Shown one piece after another: positions 47,151 to 58,700 of a stretch of 64,000 nucleotides of DNA (positions are counted from its first letter, which is position 1; every line of letters starts with the position of its first letter). This stretch comes from Acidianus hospitalis (lineage in GTDB: Archaea > Thermoproteota > Thermoprotei_A > Sulfolobales > Sulfolobaceae): contig JAWDOK010000003.1 in the NCBI GenBank assembly GCA_046533895.1, positions 131,566 to 195,565 on the forward strand, read 5' to 3'. The position numbers and the translations under genes were made by a program. Under the pieces are notes generated by a model. The model made no database searches. It was not told the DNA's origin and saw nothing but the letters and a program-made list of their open reading frames with translations.

Positions 47151-47405
47151 TTATTCTCTTAATTTCTTTTCAAGCTCTTCCCTTAACTTTAACGTTTGGA
47201 TCATGTTAATATGTTGCCTATAAATTTTACCTTTAGTATCAAAGCTGAGTGCAAATTCATATACTCCTTTATCGTCCTTAAATTGTCCAAAAACGTCGTA
47301 TCTATTTTTATATTGTTGAAGAAATTTGATATCCAAAGAATCGTCAACTATATTCGGATCCATTTTTTTCAAAATTTTTAGTAATTCATCCCTTATATCA
47401 TTCAT
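47151..47405 (-). CDS. Small protein between hemD and the phosphodiesterase, function unknown
   Basis: 84 residues with an alpha-beta-beta-alpha look (helix 1-20, strands about 35-60, charged helix 65-84). I do not recognise it. The ATG overlaps the hemD stop by 4 nt, so it is translationally coupled to the tetrapyrrole operon. Confidence 0.5.
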   Translation of the reverse strand: MNDIRDELLKILKKMDPNIVDDSLDIKFLQQYKNRYDVFGQFKDDKGVYEFALSFDTKGKIYRQHINMIQTLKLREELEKKLRE

Positions 47406-48064
47406 TGAAACTTCACTTCCCTTTTGATTAAGTCAATTACGCCTTCTATATCATATATTTTACTTTGAAAAATTTTTAGGTCTGGTCTTAGAGACAAAAT
47501 AGTCTTAGTAGTCATAGGGCCTATACTAACTATTTTATAGCAATTCTTAAGAGAACTCGCTACAGCCTTTGCTATTTCAGAGCTAGTCAGTACTACCACG
47601 TCGATCTTACAATTTTCCAGATAATCTTTACTTTTTTCTAGTTCTTCCTTATTGATAATAGTATCATAATCATAAATTTCGTGATATTCAATATTCTGAA
47701 GCGAATTCTTTAGATCATTAGAAGCCTTCTTACTTCTTATAGCAGTTAATGATTTTATTCCTTTACTTTTAATGAACTCCGCTAAGTCTAGACTATCATA
47801 ATTTGGAGGATAAAGAGAATTAATCCCATGAGCCATCAGCTCTTTCGCAGTACTTTTACCTATAGAGAAGATTTGTTTTCCTTTTATTTTATCAAAATCA
47901 TGAAAGCACTTTACTGCATTAGAACTTGTAAAAGCATAAGCTTCTGTTAAAGGCAAAGAGGGGTAATCAATACAAATAGGACTAAAGATTGGTATATTTA
48001 TAACTTCCGCAAAATCAACTTTAGGTATATTGCTACCTTCTGGCCTAAGGAATAAGATTCTCAT
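47402..48064 (-). CDS. hemD: Uroporphyrinogen-III synthase
   Basis: 220 residues with the two-lobed HemD fold. LRPEGSN opens the protein, FTSSNAVKCFHDF marks lobe 1, and VVLTSSEIAKAVASSL the conserved T-S-x-x motif of lobe 2. The family is highly divergent, so context matters: it overlaps hemC by 20 nt and belongs to a run of five other tetrapyrrole genes. It closes hydroxymethylbilane to uroporphyrinogen III. Confidence 0.88.
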   Translation of the reverse strand: MRILFLRPEGSNIPKVDFAEVINIPIFSPICIDYPSLPLTEAYAFTSSNAVKCFHDFDKIKGKQIFSIGKSTAKELMAHGINSLYPPNYDSLDLAEFIKSKGIKSLTAIRSKKASNDLKNSLQNIEYHEIYDYDTIINKEELEKSKDYLENCKIDVVVLTSSEIAKAVASSLKNCYKIVSIGPMTTKTILSLRPDLKIFQSKIYDIEGVIDLIKREVKFQ

Positions 48065-48923
48065 TCTTCATCTCTCCTAAGAGTAACTTTCCTAATTCAT
48101 GCCCAACATCTTTTGGATTACCTTTTCTTTCAATTGTCACAGTAATCTTCTTTTTACCATTAGAGAAGCTAGCTATACCTAATAATCTATCATCAATTTG
48201 CTCAAAATAGACTCCAAATGGCGAGTGGCAACCTCCTCCTACAATTTCCATTGTGCTCCTCTCAGCAATTGCCTCATTAAAAGTTTCTTGGTCATGCAAT
48301 TCAGATAGTAATTTTCTTGTTCTTTCGTCATTCTTTTTTCCGACAACGGCTATTATTCCTTGATTAGCCTCTGGAGTAAAATCAATGGGATTAAGCTTGA
48401 AATAATTAATATTCAAATTTAATCTGAGTATAGATGCCTCAGCTATTATTATTCCTACATACTCTCCAGAAGTATATTTCTTAATCCTAGTATCTATATT
48501 TCCTCTTAAGTCTTTAACTAAGATGTCTGGCCTCAAAAATGTCATAAAGTTCTTTCTCCTAATGCTACTAGTTCCTATAACAGAGCCACTATCTAAATCA
48601 AAAACATCCTTTTTGGAAACTAAAACGTCGTAAGGAGAATCCCTTTTTACTGTAGCTAAAATATCTAATTCTTCACTAAGATTACTAGTTAAATCCTTCA
48701 TACTATGAACTGCTAGGTCTGCCAGACCTCTTATTACGTATTCGTTAACTTCCTTCTCGAATACACCTTTCCCTAGCTTATACAAAGGTTCATTAACAAA
48801 CAAATCAGCCTTAGTTTTTACTCCAATAAATTCAGTTTCATATCCAAGCTTATTTAAGTAGTCCGAAACTACCTTAACTTGAACTTGACTAAGTTGGCTA
48901 TTTCTAGCAGCAATTCTAATCAA
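48045..48923 (-). CDS. hemC: Porphobilinogen deaminase (hydroxymethylbilane synthase)
   Basis: 292 residues. The start is IRIAARNSQLSQVQ, the substrate-binding arginines lie in GTSSIRRKNF and DLRGNIDTRIKK, and the dipyrromethane cofactor cysteine is in GGGCHSPFG near 231. It joins four porphobilinogens. Start and stop overlap its operon neighbours (4 and 20 nt). Confidence 0.96.
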   Translation of the reverse strand: MIRIAARNSQLSQVQVKVVSDYLNKLGYETEFIGVKTKADLFVNEPLYKLGKGVFEKEVNEYVIRGLADLAVHSMKDLTSNLSEELDILATVKRDSPYDVLVSKKDVFDLDSGSVIGTSSIRRKNFMTFLRPDILVKDLRGNIDTRIKKYTSGEYVGIIIAEASILRLNLNINYFKLNPIDFTPEANQGIIAVVGKKNDERTRKLLSELHDQETFNEAIAERSTMEIVGGGCHSPFGVYFEQIDDRLLGIASFSNGKKKITVTIERKGNPKDVGHELGKLLLGEMKNENLIP

Positions 48924-50170
48924 CTTAACTCACTTGATTTTTTGATAGCGAGAACTGTGTCACTGATTACATTATCGTCATAATGCGCCAATGACGTAAA
49001 CACTGATTCAAATTGGCTTGGCGGGAAGTAAACTCCGTTTTTCATTAAGTTTACCTGGAATTTCAGATAGACTTCCTTTTTTGCTCTTCTGGCTTCAGTA
49101 GCATTGCTAACTTTTTCAACTCCGAAGAATATTTGGAACATGTTCTTCACTCTGTTTATAACGTGAGGATATTTTATTCTCTCAAGTTCTTCCGTAACCT
49201 TTTCTGCTACATATGTTGTTTTTTCAATAACGTTTTCTCTCTCCATAACTTCTAATGTGGCCAAACCAGCAGTCATGGATATAGGATTCGCATTGAAAGT
49301 TCCAGCGTTAAACACTTTGCCACTAGGTGTAAGCATATCCATAATTTCCCTTTTTCCGCCAAACGCTCCTATAGGAAATCCGCCGCCTATTATCTTACCT
49401 AACGTAGTAAGATCAGCAGAAACTCCAAAATATTCTTGTGCTCCACCCATTGAGAGTCTAAACCCAGTTATTACTTCATCGAAAATTAGCAGAGTATTAT
49501 AAGTTGAGGTGAATTCTCTTAGCCCTTTTAAGAAGCCTTTTTCTGGCGGAATTACTCCCATATTCCCCATAACCGGTTCCACGATAACTGCCGCAATATC
49601 CTCATTTTTTAGCTTCTTTTCAACGCATTGTAAATCATTATATTCACATACAATTACAGTCTTTAACACTTCTTGCGGTATACCTTCAGAATTAGGAACT
49701 CCGAATTCACTTGCCGCACTTCCTGCATCAACTAATGCATAATCATGAGCTCCATGATAGTTTCCATTAAACTTCAATATCTTATCTCTTTTAGTATAAC
49801 CTCTAGCTAGCCTTATTGCGTTCATAGTTGCTTCTGTACCGCTGTTTACAAATCTTATTTTTTCTATCGAAGGCATGTGAAAAGAAATCTTTCTAGCGAG
49901 TTCTATTTCTACACGTGACGGAATACCGAAAAGCCAACCTTTCTCTATTTGTTCTATAACTTTCTCTTTTACATATTCATTTGCATGACCTAAAATTAAT
50001 GGACCATAACCTAATACATAATCAATTAAGGAATTTCCATCTTCAGTATAGATGTATGCCCCTTTTCCTTGGCTTACATAAAAGGGATAAGGCTTTACTG
50101 CTGCCCTAACTGGACTATTAACTCCTCCTGGAAAATACCTTAAAGCCTCTTTCCATAATTCACTACTCAA
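48920..50170 (-). CDS. hemL: Glutamate-1-semialdehyde 2,1-aminomutase
   Basis: 416-residue PLP enzyme. Seen are GGVNSPVRA at the N-terminus, VNSGTEATMNAIRLARG for cofactor binding, FDEVITGFR, and the PLP lysine in TLGKIIGGGFPIGAFGG near 257. It makes 5-aminolevulinate from glutamate semialdehyde in the C5 pathway together with HemA. It overlaps hemB by 4 nt. Confidence 0.97.
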   Translation of the reverse strand: MSSELWKEALRYFPGGVNSPVRAAVKPYPFYVSQGKGAYIYTEDGNSLIDYVLGYGPLILGHANEYVKEKVIEQIEKGWLFGIPSRVEIELARKISFHMPSIEKIRFVNSGTEATMNAIRLARGYTKRDKILKFNGNYHGAHDYALVDAGSAASEFGVPNSEGIPQEVLKTVIVCEYNDLQCVEKKLKNEDIAAVIVEPVMGNMGVIPPEKGFLKGLREFTSTYNTLLIFDEVITGFRLSMGGAQEYFGVSADLTTLGKIIGGGFPIGAFGGKREIMDMLTPSGKVFNAGTFNANPISMTAGLATLEVMERENVIEKTTYVAEKVTEELERIKYPHVINRVKNMFQIFFGVEKVSNATEARRAKKEVYLKFQVNLMKNGVYFPPSQFESVFTSLAHYDDNVISDTVLAIKKSSELS

Positions 50171-51180
50171 AATGGTAACCCCTCCTTAAGCCACTTTGCA
50201 ATGTCGTTAGCGTAATATGTAAGTATTAAATCAGCTCCGGCTCTTCTTATTGCCGTAGTTATTTCTAATACTGCAATCCTTTCATCTATCCATCCATTTA
50301 ATGCTGCAGCTTTAATCATTGAATACTCACCACTAACATGATATGCTGCTAATGGATAGTCAGGGAAATTATCTTTGACTAATCTTATTACGTCTAAATA
50401 AGTGTGTGCAGGCTTTACCATTAATATATCTGCGCCTTCTTCTATGTCGAGCTTAGCTTCCTTTAATGCTTCATATGCGTTTCTAGGATCCATTTGATAT
50501 GATTTTCTATCGCCAAATGCTGGTTTTGAATATGCGGCATCTCTAAATGGAGAATAGAATGTTGAAGCATATTTTACGCTATATGACATTATTAGCGTAT
50601 CTGTATAACCATTTTCATCCAGAGCCTTCCTAATAGCTCCTACAACTCCGTCCATCATACTTGACGGAGCTATAATATCTGCACCAGCTTCTGCTTGAGA
50701 AAGAGCTATTTTAGCATGTATCTTTAAACTTTCGTCATTATCGACAAAATATTCTCCTTTACTATTGTACTTTACTATTCCGCAATGGCCATGAGAAGTA
50801 TATTCGTCTGTACACTCATCTGTTATTACAATTAGTTTATCTCCAAAAGTATCTTTAAGTAGTCTAACGCTTGCCTGTATTACTCCATTTTTATCGTAAG
50901 CTGAGGAAGCAATATCATCCTTATATTTTGGAATTCCAAAGAGTATAACATTCCTTATTCCATTATCATAACTGCTTTCTACGAATTTTATTAATTTATC
51001 ATTAGGAGGATAGCGAAATACTCCTGGCATGCTCTTTATTTCTTCTTCTTCTAAAATGCCTTCCTTGATAAAAATTGGTAAAATTAGATTTTTTTCAGTT
51101 AGATTGGTTTCTGCTATCATATCTCTTATTAACTTGTTTTTCCTCAATCTCCTTGGTCTTACTATCGGAAAGCTTGCCAT
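50167..51180 (-). CDS. hemB: Delta-aminolevulinate dehydratase
   Basis: 337 residues. The start SFPIVRPRRLR is typical. The metal-site region is TDECTDEYTSHGHCG, and the two Schiff-base lysines lie in MSYSVKYAS and LMVKPAH. It condenses two aminolevulinates to porphobilinogen. The conserved N-terminus lies within the hemA coding region, giving a same-strand 86-nt overlap in a different frame. Confidence 0.97.
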   Translation of the reverse strand: MASFPIVRPRRLRKNKLIRDMIAETNLTEKNLILPIFIKEGILEEEEIKSMPGVFRYPPNDKLIKFVESSYDNGIRNVILFGIPKYKDDIASSAYDKNGVIQASVRLLKDTFGDKLIVITDECTDEYTSHGHCGIVKYNSKGEYFVDNDESLKIHAKIALSQAEAGADIIAPSSMMDGVVGAIRKALDENGYTDTLIMSYSVKYASTFYSPFRDAAYSKPAFGDRKSYQMDPRNAYEALKEAKLDIEEGADILMVKPAHTYLDVIRLVKDNFPDYPLAAYHVSGEYSMIKAAALNGWIDERIAVLEITTAIRRAGADLILTYYANDIAKWLKEGLPF

Positions 51181-52354
51181 TATTAAATAATTCCAAGATC
51201 AAGTTAATGTAGTTTGTCTCATTATTTCTTACAGCTTCTTTAATTTTAGATAACAATGGATAAAACATTTTCTTTACCATAGACTTAGTCATAGCATTAA
51301 GTACTTCTTCTGCGTTATCACCGTTAAGTTCTTTTAATGCTCTCTTTACTTCATTTTGCCTGATTTCCTCTATATTTTTCATTATTTGTGATACTATCAT
51401 ATCATACTTTAAATTCTCATAATCTAGTATAAAGTCCCTTATCCCTTCTTCTATAATATCTTTTGCTTTACTCAATTCGCTTAATCTCTTTTTCCTTATT
51501 TCCTCAGATATTTGTTGCAAATTCTTCAAAGTATATACTTCATTACCTTGAAATATTGGTGGTGACGATAAATCTATTATAAACTTGTTGTCAATCCTTA
51601 TAACTCTGGGGTAAAATATTGCAGAAAATATTACATCAAAACCGTCAAGCTTTGAAAAGTCTAAGCTTGAGTAAGAATAACCATACTTCTCTGCTAATTC
51701 TTTAGCTTTTTCAACAGTTCTATTTAGAATAGTAACATTTTTGGCTCCCTCAGAGTTTAGCATTGATATTAGTCTACTTCCTATTTGCCCTGCACCTATT
51801 ACTGCTATATTTGCAGTCTTTAGGTCGACTCTAGTTTTTGCTAATTCTATAGCTATAGAATATAAACCTACTTTTCCTTTAGAGATGTTTGTCTGTTGTC
51901 TAACTCTCCTTCCTACTTTTATCGCTCTCTCAAATAAAATTTCCAATTCTTTTCCTATCATATGTAATTTTTTTGCATTTTTCAAAGAAAGTCTTACTTG
52001 ACTTAATATTTCATATTCTCCTATTGCCATTGAATCTATTCCTGATGCTACCTCAAATAAGTGCTCTATAGCTTTACTTCCAGTAAGGATTGTAGCATCA
52101 ATACTTATTTTCTTACCATGTACTTGATCAAGAAAATTTAATAGTTTAGTTGTAGTATCGGAGTCCTCAGAATATAAGTAAATTTCTATTCTATTACAAG
52201 TTTGTATTATAGCCATTTGCGAGCCGACAATATTATGAATTAATGATATTTCGTTCTCTCTTAGATAATGAGAAGATAAATTGTCAAATCCAATTGTCTT
52301 ATAAGTGTATATAATTGCAAAATATCTATTTTCAATTTCATTTAATATACTCAT
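51095..52354 (-). CDS. hemA: Glutamyl-tRNA reductase
   Basis: 419 residues. The catalytic cysteine is C53 in QTCNRIEIYLY, the NADPH motif is VIGAGQIGSRL, and the dimerisation domain forms the C-terminal helices. It reduces glutamyl-tRNA, made by the GltX encoded in this window, to glutamate semialdehyde. The last 28 residues are a charged tail encoded over the hemB start. It overlaps the met8-like gene by 17 nt. Confidence 0.96.
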   Translation of the reverse strand: MSILNEIENRYFAIIYTYKTIGFDNLSSHYLRENEISLIHNIVGSQMAIIQTCNRIEIYLYSEDSDTTTKLLNFLDQVHGKKISIDATILTGSKAIEHLFEVASGIDSMAIGEYEILSQVRLSLKNAKKLHMIGKELEILFERAIKVGRRVRQQTNISKGKVGLYSIAIELAKTRVDLKTANIAVIGAGQIGSRLISMLNSEGAKNVTILNRTVEKAKELAEKYGYSYSSLDFSKLDGFDVIFSAIFYPRVIRIDNKFIIDLSSPPIFQGNEVYTLKNLQQISEEIRKKRLSELSKAKDIIEEGIRDFILDYENLKYDMIVSQIMKNIEEIRQNEVKRALKELNGDNAEEVLNAMTKSMVKKMFYPLLSKIKEAVRNNETNYINLILELFNNGKLSDSKTKEIEEKQVNKRYDSRNQSN

Positions 52355-52994
52355 TCATTATCTCCTCCGCTCTATTTATTGCTTCATTATATTTTCCATT
52401 AATTAAAAAATCTGAAAATAACTTATCATAAAATATTTTATAATACAATGCAAACCTAAGTGACGGATCATTAATTTTTTTCTTAGCAATTTCCTTAACT
52501 CTAGCCATAGCATTCGTTAATAAGTTTACAAAATCTTTCTTCTGAGAAAGGCCATCAAGAATTTCATTAAGTATAAACTCTGAAACAAGACTAGATTTGC
52601 CATAAGTAGTTACAGCAATTTCGTAATTTTCATCAGAATAAAAAATTGGTACAATAAAGTTTGAGTCTTCTGGATTTGTTGGATTATTACACAATTTTCC
52701 TAGTTTCTTTGCCAAATTACATAATTTAGAGTTTAATTCCCTATTGTTGGTTGCAGTGACAATTATATCGAATCTCTTTAAGAAATCCTCAGGCAAATTT
52801 TCTGCATTCATTTTTATTTTTTCTATTGGAGAATTGAGTAAGTCTTCAGAAAAGTTTTCACTAACAACCGTTACATTTTTACTGTACTTGTGAAATTTTA
52901 ATGCTCTTTTACTTCCTACTTTTCCTCCTCCAATTACTAGGATTCTAAACTTTTCTAGGTCTAATATTACTGGGAAGTATGGTAAGTTTGACAC
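52338..52994 (-). CDS. Precorrin-2 dehydrogenase/sirohydrochlorin ferrochelatase (Met8/CysG N-terminal type)
   Basis: 218 residues with the NAD-binding VIGGGKVGSKRA near the N-terminus, an ATNNRELN segment and the helical C-terminal dimer domain. It oxidises precorrin-2 to sirohydrochlorin and may insert iron. Being first in the hem operon, it points to siroheme and the siroheme-dependent archaeal haem route. It starts in a TATA-rich region just before 53.0 kb. Confidence 0.88.
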   Translation of the reverse strand: MSNLPYFPVILDLEKFRILVIGGGKVGSKRALKFHKYSKNVTVVSENFSEDLLNSPIEKIKMNAENLPEDFLKRFDIIVTATNNRELNSKLCNLAKKLGKLCNNPTNPEDSNFIVPIFYSDENYEIAVTTYGKSSLVSEFILNEILDGLSQKKDFVNLLTNAMARVKEIAKKKINDPSLRFALYYKIFYDKLFSDFLINGKYNEAINRAEEIMNEYIK

Positions 52995-53049
52995 TATAAA
53001 TTATTGGATACCTAACATATAAACCTAATTATAATAACAATTTAAATTA

Positions 53050-54101
<1,052 letters not shown>

Positions 54102-54105
<4 letters not shown>

Positions 54106-54332
54106 TCCTTATCACCTATATAAGTTATCATTCTAGAATTTTCCCTAATTAATGATACTGAGATATAACCCCTAATTTCCAATGACATTAAAGCTCTCAA
54201 AAAATCTCCAAATGGAACTTCATAGTCTACTGATTTCCTTACATCATTATACAGATCGTCGTCCTTTATGGGTCCCTCCAATTTTCTAAGTTTCTCTAAA
54301 ATAATATGAGTTAATGGAACTTCCCTCCACAT
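54102..54332 (-). CDS. Small winged-helix-like protein between cdc48 and fen1
   Basis: 76 residues from ATG 54332 (MWREVPLTH), chosen over the GTG at 54341 because GTGATC just precedes the ATG. The pattern (ILEKLRKLEGPIKDDDLYND, then FLRALMSLEIRGYISV) looks like a small winged helix. It follows cdc48 by 5 nt. The TAG stop overlaps the proposed ATA start of fen1 (ATAG). Function unknown. Confidence 0.6.
54111..54116 (-). promoter_or_regulatory. Shine-Dalgarno deciding the fen1 start
   Basis: GGTGAT is a perfect complement of the archaeal 16S 3' end and lies 5 nt before the ATA codon but 26 nt before the first canonical candidate (TTG 54084). It also encodes Gly-Asp near the C-terminus of the upstream protein. 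Confidence 0.65.
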
Positions 54333-54337
54333 GGAGA

Positions 54338-56641
<2,304 letters not shown>

Positions 56642-56692
56642 ATATGATCTCCACTAAAATATATGGAAAACTAGATAAAAGAGATTAACTTA

Positions 56693-56968
56693 TTAAAAAC
56701 CGAGCCTCGTTATTCCAACTACTTCGGCATGACTTACTCCTTCTACATTAGAAGCAATTTCTTCAAGCGTATCAGTTCCTCCTTCAGTCTCTTCTGGCAT
56801 TTTAACGTAAAGAACTAGAGCTTGTAAACCAAAAGCTATGGGCTCTGTCTCTTTTCTTACTATGGAATAATTTTGAGGAAGTTTCTTAGATATTTCCTCT
56901 GCTAACTTATCTAAATTAACCTCATCACTGTCAGGAAATACTTTTAGTACTACCAAAACATCTGTCAT
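56693..56968 (-). CDS. ef1b: Translation elongation factor 1-beta
   Basis: 91 residues from ATG 56968 (MTDVLVVLKVFPDSDEVNL). The frame extends to 57004 but overlaps the zinc-ribbon gene. It has the small ferredoxin-like exchange domain, with IAFGLQALVLYVKMPEETEGG before the C-terminal VEGVSHAEVVGITRLGF. It is the GDP/GTP exchange factor of aEF1-alpha. The zinc-ribbon gene directly upstream is a known neighbour. Confidence 0.93.
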   Translation of the reverse strand: MTDVLVVLKVFPDSDEVNLDKLAEEISKKLPQNYSIVRKETEPIAFGLQALVLYVKMPEETEGGTDTLEEIASNVEGVSHAEVVGITRLGF

Positions 56969-56982
56969 TTTATAATCCCCTC

Positions 56983-57180
56983 TTAAGGTCCAGTAAAACC
57001 GCACTTAGGGCAAGTATATTCTACTCCCTGTAATCTACAGTATTTATCCCTTAATATCAAGACTTCACCACAATTCGGGCAATAAAATGCTACTCCTCTC
57101 TCTCTAGGATGTATAATTCTTCCACAACTACTGCAAACTGGAGGCTCTATTTCTTCTCTTAAACTAAGCTTGACTGACAA
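56983..57180 (-). CDS. Zinc-ribbon protein (HVO_2753-like)
   Basis: 65 residues with two zinc knuckles: CSSCGR with FYCPNCGE, and YC with YTCPKCGF. This archaeal family of small double zinc-finger proteins is often encoded beside EF1-beta. The role is unclear; relatives have been studied in Haloferax for swarming and biofilm effects. Divergent from pth2 with 42 bp between starts. Confidence 0.8.
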   Translation of the reverse strand: MSVKLSLREEIEPPVCSSCGRIIHPRERGVAFYCPNCGEVLILRDKYCRLQGVEYTCPKCGFTGP

Positions 57181-57222
57181 TTTTATTTCCCTCTAAATAT
57201 CAACTCTGGAGAGTTTATAAAA

Positions 57223-57603
57223 GTGTCAGATTACTTAGGATTTATGAAAATGGTGATAATGGTACGGAATGACATAAAAATGGGCAAAGGTAAAATTGCT
57301 GCCCAGGTTGCTCATGCAGCAGTTTCTCTAGTTTTAGATATTTTAAATTCTAATAATAATATCTGGAAATCTTGCCTTGAGGAATGGATAAACGAAGGTC
57401 AGCCTAAGATAGTTGTAAAAGTCGAAAATCTTGAGGAGCTACTGAAGAGAGCAGAACTTGCCAGGCAAAAAAATTTACCAGTAACTATAATCCAGGATGC
57501 AGGAAAAACCCAAGTTGAACCTGGGACTATAACTTGTGCGGGTATAGGTCCTTGTGAGGACTCCTTAATAGATTCAATAACCGGTGATCTAAAATTACTA
57601 TAA
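57223..57603 (+). CDS. pth2: Peptidyl-tRNA hydrolase 2
   Basis: 126 residues. The Pth2 fold shows VRNDIKMGKGKIAAQVAHAAVS near 14-35, PVTIIQDAGKTQVEPGT and the end GIGPCEDSLIDSITGDLKLL. It releases stalled peptides from tRNA. The terminal Gly-Asp codons form the Shine-Dalgarno of truD, and its stop overlaps the truD coding region by 10 nt. Confidence 0.95.
   Translation: MSDYLGFMKMVIMVRNDIKMGKGKIAAQVAHAAVSLVLDILNSNNNIWKSCLEEWINEGQPKIVVKVENLEELLKRAELARQKNLPVTIIQDAGKTQVEPGTITCAGIGPCEDSLIDSITGDLKLL
57583..57588 (+). promoter_or_regulatory. Shine-Dalgarno deciding the truD start
   Basis: GGTGAT is followed by 5 nt (CTAAA) and then ATT at 57594. The spacing is identical to that before the ATA of fen1, although no canonical start codon is present. 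Confidence 0.65.
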
Positions 57604-58700
57604 ATTCCATAGATATTGCAATAGGAATTGAAAGACATTTACACGAATGGCCTACAATTGACGCAGAAATACCTAGACCGGAAGGTTTTAGAGTAATAGA
57701 AGAAATAAACTACAAACCATGCGTTGAATGGAAAGGAGAAAAATCTGGGAAATACGCAGTATATCTTCTAGAGAAAACCAATGTTGATCATTTTACTGCA
57801 ATATATGAATTAACTAAAATTCTAAAGAGAAAAGTCAACTACATAGGAATAAAAGATACTAATGCAATCACGTCCCAAATAGTTTACACAGACTCTTCAT
57901 CTACTGTACAAGAATTTGAAAGTAACGGAATTAAGCTAAAATTTCTTGGATATTCAAATCAAAAGTTCAATCATACAGGCAATATCTTCAGAATAAAACT
58001 TGTAACCTCTAAATTTGATGAAGTAGTCGAAAGAATTAAGGTAATTAATAAAGATACTTTTATCCCAGCCTTTGTAGGCTATCAAAGGTTTGGAACTAGG
58101 AGACCTATGACTCATGTTATAGGTTATTATATTGTCAAGAAGGACTGGTATAATGCAGTAATGTCTATATTAGCTTACCCTTTTTACTCAGAGTCAGACT
58201 TAATGAAAGATATAAGGAAAATGATAATGGAAGGAAATTACAAAGAGGCATTAAGTTTCACGCCAAGTAAGTTTAAACAGGAAAGAGTACTTCTGAAGAA
58301 TCTTATCAAGAATAACAATTTCTTTTTAGCATTAAAAAACTCGTTTATTCCTCTAAGTTTTTATGTTGAAGCGTATCAAAGTTATTTGTTTAACAAGCTT
58401 TTATCTAGAAAAATGAATGATATAGAAAGAAATTCTATTCTAGGTATATATTCTGATATACGCAAATGCGACGAAATATGTAAAGAAATTTATGATGAAG
58501 AAGGAATAGATCCAAGTAATTTTAAGATAAAAGAGTTGAAAATAAATAAGCCTCAACTGGTTAGAAAAGCGTTTACGGAAGTAAGAAACCTAAAAGCTGA
58601 TGAAAAAAATAACGAAATATCTTTTGCATTAGATAGGGGAATGTATGCTACAGTTTTTCTAATGGAACTATTAAATATAGATGCGAGAAAAATAACCTAA
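57594..58700 (+). CDS. truD: tRNA pseudouridine synthase D, apparent ATT start
   Basis: 368 residues if started at ATT 57594. It reads TINSIDIAIGIERHLHEWPT and holds the catalytic YIGIKDTNAITSQ (aspartate near residue 89) and GYQRFGTRRPMTH. An in-frame TGA lies 9 nt upstream of the ATT, and the first ATG is only at 58107, past both the catalytic motif and GYQRFG; the canonical-start product would be 197 residues and inactive. ATA at 57600 is the other candidate. GGTGAT is 5 nt before the ATT. Isomerises uridine 13 in tRNAs. Its end overlaps aspS by 4 nt. Confidence 0.88.
   Translation: MTINSIDIAIGIERHLHEWPTIDAEIPRPEGFRVIEEINYKPCVEWKGEKSGKYAVYLLEKTNVDHFTAIYELTKILKRKVNYIGIKDTNAITSQIVYTDSSSTVQEFESNGIKLKFLGYSNQKFNHTGNIFRIKLVTSKFDEVVERIKVINKDTFIPAFVGYQRFGTRRPMTHVIGYYIVKKDWYNAVMSILAYPFYSESDLMKDIRKMIMEGNYKEALSFTPSKFKQERVLLKNLIKNNNFFLALKNSFIPLSFYVEAYQSYLFNKLLSRKMNDIERNSILGIYSDIRKCDEICKEIYDEEGIDPSNFKIKELKINKPQLVRKAFTEVRNLKADEKNNEISFALDRGMYATVFLMELLNIDARKIT

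Noticed and set aside
58107..58700. truD as a 197-residue gene from the ATG at 58107
   Set aside because: It would lack the catalytic KDT motif, while the same frame continues upstream with perfect family resemblance.
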